A DNA stretch of 35,941 nucleotides from Gemmatimonadota bacterium (GCA_030430625.1 JAUIKL010000016.1:1-35941); one strand, 5' to 3'; positions 1 through 8,307 are shown, counted from the first letter of the stretch. Notes: generated by a model not told the origin, from the sequence alone. Program-made: numbers and translations.

Positions 1-415
1 GGTCGCCGCTCGTAGCGAGCCGGTGCGCGGCGGCCAGAAGCGAAGCCACACCGCCCTTCATGTCGCACGATCCGCGACCGCTCATGCGTCCATCCGCGAC
101 TGCGGGAACCCACGGGTCGATCGTCATTCCCTCGACGCCGACCGTGTCGAGGTGACCGTTGAACAGCAGGCGGGGACCTCGGCCGGGCAGCTCGGCCACG
201 ACGTTCGGTCGTCCAGGCACAACTTCGATCACGCTTGTGGCGAAGCCCCATCGCTGGAGCAGATCGGCACACACCGCGGCCACCTCGCCTTCACCCTGAC
301 CACCGGGCGAGAGCGCCGGGTTCACGGACGGCGTCGCGACGAGCAGGGCCGCGATCGCGACGGGGTCTCCCGCCCGAGCCGTCTCAACCCAACGGGCCCG
401 TTCGTTGTCATTCAT
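1..415 (-). CDS. M20-family metallopeptidase (ArgE/DapE type), 3' part cut by window edge
   Basis: The open frame starts at an ATG on the minus strand at 415 and runs off the left edge, so only the first 138 residues are present. It shows the M20 metal-binding signatures GHLDTV (His88, Asp90) and GRGSCDMKGG (Asp118, the bridging aspartate). M20 enzymes are cytosolic di-zinc hydrolases that remove acyl groups or cleave small peptides, for example ArgE, DapE and carboxypeptidase G2. The visible part does not decide between these substrates. The gene is divergent from the small membrane peptide at 542. The N-terminus carries no signal peptide. Confidence 0.88.
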   Translation of the reverse strand, partial: MNDNERARWVETARAGDPVAIAALLVATPSVNPALSPGGQGEGEVAAVCADLLQRWGFATSVIEVVPGRPNVVAELPGRGPRLLFNGHLDTVGVEGMTIDPWVPAVADGRMSGRGSCDMKGGVASLLAAAHRLATSGD

Positions 416-541
416 ACGAGCGTCTCGTCATCGTTGCGCAATTGTTGCGATCCGGGCCCGCACGCCCGGATTCGTTTCGAAACATTGTGGCGGACCGATT
501 GTACGTGACGCGACAGAGTACGCCACCACAGAGGATGAGTC

Positions 542-709
542 ATGAAGAACTTCGCGATCGGGCTGCTGGGAGCAGCAGCCGTCGCGACGACGATCCTCCT
601 GGTGCGTCAGCAGAAGGACGTGGAGCCCAAGGACACTCGGTTGATACCAGCCGGGGAGACTCAGCCCGCCACCATTTCACTGGAACGCATTCGGGAGCTC
701 GGCCTATAG
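542..709 (+). CDS. 55-residue single-pass membrane peptide, unknown function
   Basis: This short frame begins at an ATG with a clear Shine-Dalgarno (GAGGA at 531-535, six bases of spacing) and ends at TAG 707-709. Residues 4-21 form a hydrophobic alanine-rich helix behind one lysine, and a charged tail of about 34 residues follows. That fits an N-terminally anchored peptide with a soluble tail. It stands alone between a divergent M20 peptidase and a convergent ferredoxin, and a hairpin terminator lies just behind it. I recognise no family. The ribosome-binding site and the terminator are the main support for a real gene. Confidence 0.6.
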   Translation: MKNFAIGLLGAAAVATTILLVRQQKDVEPKDTRLIPAGETQPATISLERIRELGL

Positions 710-732
710 CGCCAACGTCGTCCGCGTAGGAA

Positions 733-777
733 ACACAAGAGAGCGGCAGGGCCGATGCCCTGCCGCTCTCTTTGTGT
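733..777. terminator. Bidirectional intrinsic terminator between convergent genes
   Basis: A near-perfect inverted repeat pairs 733-752 with 757-777 around a CGAT loop, with one bulged base. On the plus strand it ends in CTTTGTGT and on the minus strand in CTTGTGTTT, so it may end both the 55-residue peptide gene (stop at 709) and the ferredoxin gene (stop at 804). The T-runs are short, but the 20-bp GC-rich stem is very strong. Confidence 0.8.
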
Positions 778-803
778 CTGCGCTCGACGTCGAGTCGAAG
801 GAC

Positions 804-1037
804 CTACTCGAAGTGGGTCCGGTTCTTCTCCACGTAGTTCGTCCACTCCGCCGGCACGTCCGTGTCCGGGAAGATGGCCTGGACCGGGCACTCCGGCTCG
901 CAGGCGCCGCAGTCGATACACTCGTCGGGGTGGATGTAGAACTGATCCTCGCCCTCGTAGATGCAGTCGACGGGGCAAACCTCGACGCAACTGGCGTCCT
1001 TCTCCCCGATGCAGGGCTCGGTGATGATATACGTCAT
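804..1037 (-). CDS. fdxA: Seven-iron (3Fe-4S/4Fe-4S) ferredoxin
   Basis: This 77-residue cytosolic electron carrier begins [17 protein letters not shown]. The cysteines lie at 9, 17, 21, 25, 40, 43, 46 and 50. By comparison with Azotobacter FdI, C9, C17 and C50 would bind a 3Fe-4S cluster, and C21, C40, C43 and C46 a 4Fe-4S cluster; C25 matches the extra free cysteine of that family. Longer upstream in-frame starts exist, but this ATG gives the family's standard N-terminus and has an AGG-type ribosome-binding site. No partner oxidoreductase is adjacent, so its redox partner cannot be read from context. The acidic C-terminus is usual for this class. Confidence 0.93.
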   Translation of the reverse strand: MTYIITEPCIGEKDASCVEVCPVDCIYEGEDQFYIHPDECIDCGACEPECPVQAIFPDTDVPAEWTNYVEKNRTHFE

Positions 1038-1227
1038 GACGACCTGGTGTCCGGTAGGGTGATTCTGCCAAGAAGCTGTACTCACCCGATCGCGGAGGTC
1101 AAGCGGCTTCGCGACGCTTCTTTCCGAGGAGCCCCGAGCCGTCCTGTACGAATTCGGCGACCGCGGCGTATGGTACCGGGCAGACCCGAGGCTCGGGTCG
1201 GGTGCGCGTCGGATCGAGGTGCAGCTG

Positions 1228-2550
1228 ATGAAAGCACGAACAGGACGTGTCAGCAGCTTTGCGACGGGGCTTCTGTTGGCCATGGTGGCGCCGGTCTTGG
1301 GGCAGACCGGAGCCATCGAGGGGGTCGTACACGACTCGCTGGCCGGGGGCCCGCTCAGCGACGCGGCCGTCTTCCTATGGGAGACCTCCTACCAGGCCGA
1401 CACCGACGACGAGGGTCGATTCCGCATCGAGGGTGTCCCGCCCGGCAGCTACAGCATCCTCTTCTTCCACCGGCGCCTGGGGGAGATGGGGCTGTCCGCT
1501 GGACCCCGCTCGATCGTCGTTGAGCCGGGGCGCACGATCGAGGTCGACCTGGCCATGCCCTCCCGTCGGACGATCACCCGCTCCGACTGCCTCATGGACG
1601 GCCAGCCACCCGAGGGTGGCATCGTGACCGGCCACGTGGTGGACTTCGAGTCGCAGATGAGCCTCGGCGGCGCAGGGGTGACGCTCAGCTGGCAGGAGGC
1701 GGACGACCCGACGCCCGGTCGTATCGACCTTCGCACTGGCCCCGACGGTCGCTTTCATGTGTGCGACGCCCCGAGGGGTGTGCCGATCCTCGTGTCCGCC
1801 GACTTCTACGGTCGACAGAGCCGCCGCCAGGAGATGGTGATCGACGACTCCGGCTTCATCGAGGCCCCGATCTCGGTCGAGCAGCTGGGAACATCCAGGC
1901 TTTCGGGTACGCTGCTCGACCGTGAGAGCGGACGTGGCGTGGAGGGGGCCGAAACGTGGATCCGCGGCACGTACTTCCGCGCTCTGACCGACTCGGACGG
2001 ACACTTCCTCTTCGAAAACGTGCCCGCCGGCACGTACATGCTGATGACCGACCATCTGGCCTACGGGACCAAGATGGACACGCTCGTGGTCCCGGATCGG
2101 CAACGCCTACTCGTCGAGATGCTGCTCGATACCCGACCGATCGAGATCGCCCCCCTGACGGTCACGGCGGACGCGCCCCCCGTCGAACTGGCGCGCCGGC
2201 GCGGTGGCATCGTCATCACCGAGGACGAGATCGACGAGGTGAGGCAACGATCCCGAGACGCGTCCGACATCCTGCGTTCACTCCACGTACCCGGCGTCCT
2301 GGTGCGTCACAACTCGAACGGCACGATCTGTGTCGGTTACATCACCGGGCAGGTGATGATGAACCAGGACGGATGCGTCGAAATGATGATCTACATCAAC
2401 GACGTGAGGGCGACCGACCCCAACCTCGCCCTTCGCCTCCCTCCGGACGCGATCCAGCGGATGGTCCTCTACAAGCCGGTCGAGGCCGGGAACCTGTTCG
2501 GACTGGGTGGCGGCAACGGCGTGTGGATGATCTACACGCGGGGGAACTAG
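1228..2550 (+). CDS. Secreted carboxypeptidase-regulatory-like protein with TonB-plug-like C-terminus and no barrel
   Basis: The product has 440 residues. The ATG at 1228 is chosen over a GTG at 1219 because GAGGTG (1216-1221) lies six bases upstream. A signal peptide covers about residues 1-25, ending ...VLGQ. Three beta-sandwich carboxypeptidase-regulatory-like repeats follow at about 28-105, 130-205 and 224-300, each with a DxxGxFxxxxxPxGxY-type core. Residues 308-440 resemble a TonB-receptor plug ([27 protein letters not shown]). The protein stops there, so no beta-barrel is encoded. It has exactly four cysteines (121, 179, 368, 383), matched in the paralogue at 15237-16583. It is probably periplasmic or outer-membrane associated; the role is unknown. 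Confidence 0.82.
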   Translation: MKARTGRVSSFATGLLLAMVAPVLGQTGAIEGVVHDSLAGGPLSDAAVFLWETSYQADTDDEGRFRIEGVPPGSYSILFFHRRLGEMGLSAGPRSIVVEPGRTIEVDLAMPSRRTITRSDCLMDGQPPEGGIVTGHVVDFESQMSLGGAGVTLSWQEADDPTPGRIDLRTGPDGRFHVCDAPRGVPILVSADFYGRQSRRQEMVIDDSGFIEAPISVEQLGTSRLSGTLLDRESGRGVEGAETWIRGTYFRALTDSDGHFLFENVPAGTYMLMTDHLAYGTKMDTLVVPDRQRLLVEMLLDTRPIEIAPLTVTADAPPVELARRRGGIVITEDEIDEVRQRSRDASDILRSLHVPGVLVRHNSNGTICVGYITGQVMMNQDGCVEMMIYINDVRATDPNLALRLPPDAIQRMVLYKPVEAGNLFGLGGGNGVWMIYTRGN

Positions 2551-2597
2551 AGGACGGGATTTTGGGTGGTCGCTATCGGGCAGCGGGCGAGCCGTCG

Positions 2598-3158
2598 TCA
2601 GTCCGTCGGCTTTCTCCACTCGACGTCCGGTGCACCGTGCCGGTGATTGGCCAGTCTGGCGAACGCGAAGAGCAGGTCCGCGCATCGGTTCAGCCACGAC
2701 AAGACGGTCGGCGACACCTCGTCGACCTCGCTGAGCGATACGACGTCCCTTTCGGCCCGCCGACATACGGTGCGAGCCAGGTGTAGAGCCGCCCCTGCCG
2801 CCGAGCCGCCGGGCAGGATGAACGCCCGGAGCGCGGGGAGCTCCTCGTCGGCCTCGTCGATCCACGTCTCCATCTCGACGACCCGCTCGGTCGGCAAATC
2901 CGGCGTCTCGGGGCGCCGGCGGCCATCCGCAGGCGGCGGCGTCGCAAGGTCGGCGCCCAGCGTGAAGAGATCGTGCTGAAGCAGGAGCAGACGATCCCGA
3001 ATCGGGCCGTCGGGTAGTTGGGTCACGGCCCAACCGAAGGTGGCGTTCAGCTCGTCGACCGAACCGTAGGCCCGAACACGAATGTGGTCTTTCGACACAC
3101 GACCGCCGCCGAAGAGGGACGTCTGGCCGGCGTCTCCCGTGCGAGTGTAGATCTTCAT
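2598..3158 (-). CDS. PduO-type cob(I)alamin adenosyltransferase
   Basis: This 186-residue cytosolic enzyme transfers the adenosyl group of ATP to cob(I)alamin to make adenosylcobalamin. Family marks in order are the N-terminal TRTGDAGQTSLFGG ATP-binding loop, VDELNATFGWA, the RTVCRRAER motif that helps bind ATP, and LNRCADLLFAFAR near the C-terminus. The length is usual for single-domain MMAB/PduO proteins. It is the last gene of a minus-strand operon. Its ATG overlaps the stop of the 83-residue gene by one base (TGATG), which suggests translational coupling. No cobalamin-dependent enzyme is in view. It belongs to the PduO/MMAB family, not the unrelated CobA/CobO family. Confidence 0.93.
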   Translation of the reverse strand: MKIYTRTGDAGQTSLFGGGRVSKDHIRVRAYGSVDELNATFGWAVTQLPDGPIRDRLLLLQHDLFTLGADLATPPPADGRRRPETPDLPTERVVEMETWIDEADEELPALRAFILPGGSAAGAALHLARTVCRRAERDVVSLSEVDEVSPTVLSWLNRCADLLFAFARLANHRHGAPDVEWRKPTD

Positions 3159-3409
3159 CAGCGAAGCTTCGTCAGCTTTCGGATGCTCTGCGCCTTCTCG
3201 AGCAGCGAAATGGTCTTGTCCGTCGAGTCCTCGTCGGCCGGCATCAGCAGGGAGCGGATGTCCAGAAGCACCTCCAGCTGGAGTTGATCCCGCTGGTAGT
3301 CGAGGTCGAGCTTCGCCATCTGGGAGGCGTCACCGTCACGCTCCGCGGAGGTGAACGCATCGACGTACACCTTCTCCAGACTCTGGAGCACACGGTCTCG
3401 GCTTCTCAC
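3158..3409 (-). CDS. Small helical protein coupled to adenosyltransferase, unknown
   Basis: The product has 83 residues and begins at GTG (3409). It is charged and predicted almost fully helical, with heptad-like hydrophobic spacing and many Lys, Arg, Asp and Glu, so a coiled coil or helical hairpin is likely. It has no signal peptide, no membrane segment and no cysteines. I recognise no family. It sits between an alpha/beta hydrolase (26-base gap) and the cobalamin adenosyltransferase (one-base overlap), so it is co-transcribed and probably co-translated with the latter. An accessory role to one of those enzymes is only inference from position. Confidence 0.6.
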   Translation of the reverse strand: MRSRDRVLQSLEKVYVDAFTSAERDGDASQMAKLDLDYQRDQLQLEVLLDIRSLLMPADEDSTDKTISLLEKAQSIRKLTKLR

Positions 3410-3435
3410 TGGTCGACCCCCTGGCTGCGCTACGG

Positions 3436-4080
3436 CTACACGGTCAGGAGCGCGCGCGCCCCGGGACCCGACTCAAAGTAGCCCCGAACCGCTCCGCGAA
3501 GCTCGTCGAGCCCCCCTGCGAAGTAGTGATCGGAGCCCGGCACACGCACGAGGGAGATGTGGCTGCCGAGGGGTGCGAGTGCCTCGGCGACCTGCGCACC
3601 GCTACCGAACTCGTCCTTCTCTCCCTGGACGACCAGGATCGGCTTCCCGGCGTCGGCCAGAAAGGAGTAGTCGTACCGCTCGTCCAGGTCGACGGGAAGC
3701 CCGAGGCCAAGGAGCGAGGTCACGCGCGCATCGTCGACCCCGACCGATAGGGCGACCATGGACCCGAAGGAGAAGCCGCCGAGGACGATCGGCAGATGGG
3801 GGTACTCGGACTCGACCCAGTCGACGGCGGCCCGAGCGTCATCCTGTTCGCCGACCCCCTCGTCGAAGCTACCCGTGCTCGTACCGACGCCCCGAAAGTT
3901 GAAGCGGAGCGTGATCAGCCCCGCATCGAGGAAGCCCTGCGCGGATCGATACACGGCCTTGGTGTGCATCGTCCCGCCGTGAATCGGGTGGGGGTGGCAC
4001 ATCACCGCCACACCGCGGGGCGTGTCGGTGGGCTGTTTCAACAGGGCCTCGAGGTGCCCGTGATCGACTGGAATCTTCAC
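3436..4080 (-). CDS. Alpha/beta hydrolase (COG2945-like)
   Basis: The product is a 214-residue cytosolic serine hydrolase. The N-terminal CHPHPIHGGTM is the oxyanion-hole region typical of this small-hydrolase group. GGFSFGS carries the nucleophile serine in the GxSxG elbow, EKDEF supplies the likely acid, and GSDHYF the catalytic histidine. The length matches the lidless core family annotated as alpha/beta hydrolase or dienelactone-hydrolase-like. The substrate is unknown; esters or thioesters are plausible. It starts at GTG (4080) and is the first gene of the three-gene minus operon ending with the cobalamin adenosyltransferase. Confidence 0.85.
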   Translation of the reverse strand: MKIPVDHGHLEALLKQPTDTPRGVAVMCHPHPIHGGTMHTKAVYRSAQGFLDAGLITLRFNFRGVGTSTGSFDEGVGEQDDARAAVDWVESEYPHLPIVLGGFSFGSMVALSVGVDDARVTSLLGLGLPVDLDERYDYSFLADAGKPILVVQGEKDEFGSGAQVAEALAPLGSHISLVRVPGSDHYFAGGLDELRGAVRGYFESGPGARALLTV

Positions 4081-4213
4081 ACTCTACGCCGTTGATCTCG
4101 GTGGCCGGTAATCCGGGAAGATCGGGTCAGACGCCGACTTACGGGTGCGGACGCCCTACCCCGGATGTTATCTTCCGCTCACGATCGTGATGGGTCAAGC
4201 CGATGGAGGGAGA

Positions 4214-4714
4214 ATGCACGCGTCCGAGGTCACCCCCGAAGTCATCGAGCGGGCCAACGAGTTGTACTGGACGACGGACCGCAGCGTGAACGGCCTCGCC
4301 GAGGAGCTGGACCTCTCGAAAGGCGCGCTGTACGGCGCGATCATCCCCCTCACCTCGGGTCTCGGATGCCCGCTGTGCGGTGACGAGGTCGGGTACGCAA
4401 ATCGCACGGCGCGCGACCGCGAGCACCTCGAGTGCGCAACGTGTGGGTGGGACGGAAGTCCACACGAGACCACGACTTACGACGCCGACGAAACCGCCGA
4501 CGCCGAAGAAGTCGAACGCCGGGAGAGGACGCCCCCGGTTCGTCGAGGCCCCGACGAGGTCGTGCGCGCTGCCGCAGGCGACCCACCACCGGCCCCTGCG
4601 TCCGACCCGCGTCCACGACCGCTCTTGAGCCCCCCGCTCGACTCGATCGCCAAGGGCGCTCTGGTCGGGGGAGCGATCGGGCTCGCGCTCGTGCTTCTCG
4701 TCCGGCGGCGCTGA
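4214..4714 (+). CDS. Zinc-ribbon protein with HTH-like N-terminus and C-terminal membrane anchor
   Basis: The ATG at 4214 is preferred because GGAGG (4205-4209) lies four bases upstream; ATG 4190 and GTG 4145 are in frame but lack this. The product has 166 residues. Residues 1-45 look like a small helix-turn-helix (TPEVIERANELYW, SVNGLAEELDLSKGALYG). Next comes a CPLC...CATC zinc ribbon of about 30 residues, then a Pro/Arg-rich linker, then one hydrophobic C-terminal helix ending in Arg-Arg-Arg. This resembles a tail-anchored regulator. It leads the plus-strand run that continues with the RDD protein 19 bases downstream. I do not recognise a named family. Confidence 0.65.
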   Translation: MHASEVTPEVIERANELYWTTDRSVNGLAEELDLSKGALYGAIIPLTSGLGCPLCGDEVGYANRTARDREHLECATCGWDGSPHETTTYDADETADAEEVERRERTPPVRRGPDEVVRAAAGDPPPAPASDPRPRPLLSPPLDSIAKGALVGGAIGLALVLLVRRR

Positions 4715-4733
4715 CCGCGCGGAGCATCGAGGG

Positions 4734-5969
4734 GTGGCTACCGGGAACCGCGATCCACGCAGCATCGTCACACCGGATGCTCTCGAGGTGTCGAGTGATC
4801 TGTACGGACGGCAACTGGCCACACCACGTCGGCGAGCGGCCGCGCTCGCCCTCGACGGGCTCGTCATCCTCTTCATCACCGCCCTGACGAACAGCTTCTC
4901 TCTGATCCTCGGTGTCGTGGCGGGCGCCTTCTTCATTCGGGCCGGGTTCAAGCGAACCCCGGTCCAGGGCAGCGTGTTCGGCCGCGCCATGCGCTTCTCC
5001 GTGGGCTGTCTCGGGCTGGTGATCGCTCTCGGAACCGCCGGCGCCTGGGCCATCTTCGGACCGAACCTGGGCCGAGGCGACTCCGACTTCGACGAGGTCA
5101 CCTCGATGGAGACGTTCGGGGCGCAGGTGGCCACAGGCCTGGCCGGTCTTTCTCTTCTCGAGAGTCTCGACCTCGGCGATTCCCGCGAGAGCGCCATCGA
5201 GGCGGCTTCGGACCTCATCGAAGCCGGGCGTGCGGCCGGCCTCGGGGACAACGTCCTGCGCGGCGTCTTGATCGAGGCCGCACCCTCCGAGGCCGACTGG
5301 TCGGTCGAGTGGGCAGCCACCGTGGACGAACTCCTCGTCCAGTTCGAGGCGAGCCCGTCCGGGGAGGACGCGGAGGCCGAGTCACAGACGAGCGTCGGTG
5401 CGGAACTGACGGATGTAGAGGCCCTGCAGGCACTCGCGGAAGAGCTCTCGGCCACGGACAGCCTCGATGAGCCGAGAGCCGACGCCCTCCGGTCGCGCCT
5501 CCTGGCGGTCGTGGCCACAGACACCCTGGACCGACTGGAGCGCCGGATCTCGTCGCTCCGAAGCGAAGGCTCGAGCCTTCGAGGCGAGTTGGCCTCGACA
5601 CGCGACGCTCTCGAGGAGGCAGAGGGTCGCAGCATCGCTGCCCGTATCCTCGACCTGGCCGACGAACTCGGCTTCGGCTTCGGGTGGGCCGCCCTCTACA
5701 TGACACTGATCATGTCGTGGTGGAATGGTCAAACCGTCGGGAAACGGCTCCTCGGCGTTCGGGTCGTTCGGCTGGACGGGGAACCGATCACCTGGTGGGT
5801 CGCGTTCGAGCGTACGGGTGGATACGCAGCCGGACTGTTCACCGGTCTCCTCGGCTTTGCCCAGGTGTGGTGGGACGCCAACCGACAGGCCATCCACGAC
5901 CGCATCGTGGGAACCGTCGTGGTTCGTGAGGGTGCGGAGAAGGTGATGGATTGGGAGGATGCCCTTTGA
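4734..5969 (+). CDS. RDD-family membrane protein with ~190-residue insertion
   Basis: This 411-residue integral membrane protein starts at GTG. An RDD domain begins at about residue 30 (RRRAAALALDG, with the conserved Arg and Asp) and has two to three helices up to residue 110. It resumes at about residue 315 with the diagnostic WNGQTVGKRLLGVRVV and ANRQAIHDRIVGTVVV. Between 112 and 300 lies a soluble, acidic, helical insertion that ends in a probable coiled coil (264-300). RDD proteins are usually 130-200 residues and some act in ion transport, but most have no assigned role. The gene is followed directly by the HD-domain gene. Confidence 0.8.
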   Translation: MATGNRDPRSIVTPDALEVSSDLYGRQLATPRRRAAALALDGLVILFITALTNSFSLILGVVAGAFFIRAGFKRTPVQGSVFGRAMRFSVGCLGLVIALGTAGAWAIFGPNLGRGDSDFDEVTSMETFGAQVATGLAGLSLLESLDLGDSRESAIEAASDLIEAGRAAGLGDNVLRGVLIEAAPSEADWSVEWAATVDELLVQFEASPSGEDAEAESQTSVGAELTDVEALQALAEELSATDSLDEPRADALRSRLLAVVATDTLDRLERRISSLRSEGSSLRGELASTRDALEEAEGRSIAARILDLADELGFGFGWAALYMTLIMSWWNGQTVGKRLLGVRVVRLDGEPITWWVAFERTGGYAAGLFTGLLGFAQVWWDANRQAIHDRIVGTVVVREGAEKVMDWEDAL

Positions 5970-5982
5970 GAGGACACACACC

Positions 5983-6807
5983 GTGAACGAGCAGGACGAG
6001 ATCCTCCGGGACGTCGAGGCCCGCTTTGCGCGACGACTCGAGATCAACGTGCCGTCCCGGCACAACGAGCGGCTCAAGGCGGTGGTGGCTCGCGTCAACG
6101 CGGACGAGGAGCTCTACGGCCTCTGGATCGCGGCCAATGTGAATGCCGTCGAGCGGCTCGACATGACCGACCACGGTCCCGTGCACGTGAAGATCGTGAT
6201 GAACCTGGCCGTGCGACTCCTTCGGCTGCTCGTCGACGCCGGGGTGGAGCCGGGCGTCACTCGTAACTACGGGATGGGACGGGAGAGTGCCGAGGTCGTC
6301 GTCGCGCTCGCTGCGCTCCTTCACGACGTCGGGATGTCGATCCACCGGGCGGACCACGAGGAGTACTCGCTGTTCATCGCTCGAGCCAAAATTCCCGAGT
6401 TGCTCCAGGGGATCTACAGCCCGCGAGAGATCGTCATCCTCCAGGCCGAGATCCTCCACGCCATCATCTCGCACCGATCCGGTGGTGTGCCCCTCACGCT
6501 GGAGGCCGGAGTCGTCCGCGTGGCCGACGCGCTCGACATGGCCAAAGGCCGCTCCCGCATTCCCTTCGAAGCCGGGTCGGTCTCCATCCACTCGGTTTCC
6601 GCGGCCGCGGTCGAGTCGGTGTCCCTCGAGTCCGGTGAGGATCGACCGGTCCTCGTCACCGTCGAGCTGTCGAACTCCGCGGGTCTCTTCCAGCTGGACC
6701 AGCTGCTACGCAACAAGCTGAAGGGCAGTGGCCTCGAGGAATGGGTGACGATTCAGGCGAAGGTCGGGGAGGAGGAGAAGCGACTTCTGACCGACTTCCG
6801 CCTCTAG
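5983..6807 (+). CDS. HD-domain phosphohydrolase
   Basis: The product is a 274-residue cytosolic protein. HD-superfamily residues are visible as DHGPVH (His64, His68), ALLHDVGMSIHRADH (His114-Asp115, His121, His125) and VADALDM near residue 190. This fits a divalent-metal phosphohydrolase; the substrate is unknown. The start is uncertain. ATG 5959 overlaps the RDD gene and its purine tract touches the start codon, whereas GTG 5983 has AGAGGA (5969-5974) eight bases upstream, so I prefer GTG. It is probably in one operon with the RDD protein upstream and ccdA four bases downstream. No effector domain is fused to it. Confidence 0.85.
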   Translation: MNEQDEILRDVEARFARRLEINVPSRHNERLKAVVARVNADEELYGLWIAANVNAVERLDMTDHGPVHVKIVMNLAVRLLRLLVDAGVEPGVTRNYGMGRESAEVVVALAALLHDVGMSIHRADHEEYSLFIARAKIPELLQGIYSPREIVILQAEILHAIISHRSGGVPLTLEAGVVRVADALDMAKGRSRIPFEAGSVSIHSVSAAAVESVSLESGEDRPVLVTVELSNSAGLFQLDQLLRNKLKGSGLEEWVTIQAKVGEEEKRLLTDFRL

Positions 6808-6811
6808 CTCG

Positions 6812-7549
6812 GTGGACGTCACCCTCTCGTACCCTCTGGCCTTCCTGGCCGGACTGGTCTCGTTCCTCTCGCCGTGCATCCTACCGGTCGTTCCGAGCTA
6901 CCTGGCCTTCGTCTCCGGTTTGACCTTCGGTGAGATGACCGAGGCCCCGACGGCTTCGGTTCGGCGGTCGGCGGCACTCAACTCCACCCTCTTCGTGCTC
7001 GGGTTCACCGGGGTCTTCATGACGATGGGTCTGGCCGCCACGTCGATCGGACCGCCGATCGCGCGCGCGCTGCCCTGGGTGAATCGTGTGGGAGGGGCCG
7101 TCATCCTCCTCTTCTCACTGCACCTCCTCGGTCTCCTCAGACTGCCGGCTCTCGAGATGGAGCGCCGGTTCGACATGAAGGGCCGGCCCGCAGGGCCGCT
7201 CGGTTCTCTGGCCGTCGGCATCGCGTTCGGCGCCGGATGGACCCCCTGCATCGGGCCGATTCTGGGGACGATCTTGCTGTACGCCAGCCTCGAAACGACG
7301 ATGCTCGAGGGTATGGCGCTTCTCGGGACCTACGCGGTGGGGTTGGGTATACCTTTCGTCGCCGCGTCGGTGGCGCTGAACGGCTTTCTGGCAGGTAGCC
7401 AGATCGCTCGGAGTTGGCTCCGTCCACTCCAACGGATCGCGGGAGCCGTGCTACTCGTGATCGGACTCCTCATGGTGACGGGCCGCTTTGCGACCCTCAC
7501 CTCGTTCCTGGCCGGAATGGGCCAGCTCATCAATCTGGAAGTGCAATGA
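6812..7549 (+). CDS. ccdA: Cytochrome c biogenesis protein CcdA (DsbD-type thiol transporter)
   Basis: This 245-residue inner-membrane protein has about six transmembrane helices. It carries the paired redox cysteines of the family: Cys22 in FLSPCILPVVPSY and the second in GWTPCIGPILG. CcdA moves reducing equivalents from cytosolic thioredoxin across the membrane to periplasmic thiol-disulfide proteins, for example in cytochrome c maturation. It starts at GTG four bases after the HD gene and overlaps the DsbA-like gene by ATGA. That neighbour is a likely periplasmic partner. The size and helix layout are normal for stand-alone CcdA. Confidence 0.93.
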   Translation: MDVTLSYPLAFLAGLVSFLSPCILPVVPSYLAFVSGLTFGEMTEAPTASVRRSAALNSTLFVLGFTGVFMTMGLAATSIGPPIARALPWVNRVGGAVILLFSLHLLGLLRLPALEMERRFDMKGRPAGPLGSLAVGIAFGAGWTPCIGPILGTILLYASLETTMLEGMALLGTYAVGLGIPFVAASVALNGFLAGSQIARSWLRPLQRIAGAVLLVIGLLMVTGRFATLTSFLAGMGQLINLEVQ

Positions 7550-8307
7550 AGACGATCCTCCGCGGGACGCTGACCTTCGGGCTTCTCCTCGCGATCGCTT
7601 GCGGCGCCCCGGAGGCGGAGAACGACAGCACGTCGGACCTCTCCCGGGACCTCCTCTCCCAGCCCGTGGGGGATGGTCGTTCGACACCGATCGGTGGCGG
7701 TGCGGGTGGTGCGCCCGAGGGCGACGCGCCGGTCGAAGTGGCACTTCTGGGGATCAACCGCGGCGCCACCTCGGCGCCCGTGAAGATCGTCGAGATGTCC
7801 GACTACGGCTGCGGGTATTGCCGCCAGTTCCACGAAGAGACCTTTCCAACTCTGGTCGACGAGTTCATCGACACCGAGATGGTCGAGTGGAAGTTCGTCC
7901 CGTACATCACCGGCATGTTCGGAAACTCCTTGCCCGCCACCGAAGCGGCCGAGTGCACCTTCGCCCAGAGCCGCGACGAGTTCGAGGTGCTCAACCGACG
8001 CCTCTGGAACGAGCAGTCGGCTTGGAAGGGCGCGGCCGACCCTGCCGGAGTCATCCGCCCATGGGTCGAGGAGTTGGACGTCGACATGTCCGCCTACGAC
8101 AGCTGCCTCGCGGACGATGAGCGGCTCGAACGGATCGCTTCGGCCACGACCCTCGCGCGCCAACTCGGCGTGCGCGGCACACCGACCTTCGTCGTGCTGG
8201 GGTACGCGCCGGTTCAGGGGGCGCTGCCCCTCGACACCTTCCGGCAGCTACTGGGCGCGGTCTACACGGACTTGACCCAGCGGACGGGCGAGGCGCCCAC
8301 GCCGTGA
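7546..8307 (+). CDS. DsbA-like thioredoxin-fold lipoprotein
   Basis: The product has 253 residues. The lipobox LAIAC places the lipidated cysteine at 19, so the protein is anchored facing the periplasm. A Gly/Pro-rich linker runs to about residue 65. The thioredoxin fold follows, with the active site CGYC (Cys89, Cys92) inside SDYGCGYCRQFHEE and the cis-proline loop GVRGTPTF near residue 215. The DSBA-like layout with a helical insertion resembles the BdbD/DsbA group of disulfide oxidoreductases. It is translationally coupled to ccdA, which suggests that CcdA keeps this protein reduced, making it a reductase or isomerase rather than an oxidase. That direction is inference. Confidence 0.9.
   Translation: MKTILRGTLTFGLLLAIACGAPEAENDSTSDLSRDLLSQPVGDGRSTPIGGGAGGAPEGDAPVEVALLGINRGATSAPVKIVEMSDYGCGYCRQFHEETFPTLVDEFIDTEMVEWKFVPYITGMFGNSLPATEAAECTFAQSRDEFEVLNRRLWNEQSAWKGAADPAGVIRPWVEELDVDMSAYDSCLADDERLERIASATTLARQLGVRGTPTFVVLGYAPVQGALPLDTFRQLLGAVYTDLTQRTGEAPTP

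Noticed and set aside
451-470. Perfect hairpin TCCGGGC/GCCCGGA and palindrome GTTTCGAAAC nearby (474-483)
   Set aside because: No T-run and no clear regulator; could be an operator between divergent genes but nothing supports it beyond symmetry.
4139-5635. 498-codon minus-strand frame opposite the zinc-ribbon and RDD genes
   Set aside because: It is Ser/Arg/Pro-rich antisense translation typical of GC-rich DNA, with no motif; the plus-strand genes have recognisable domains and ribosome sites.
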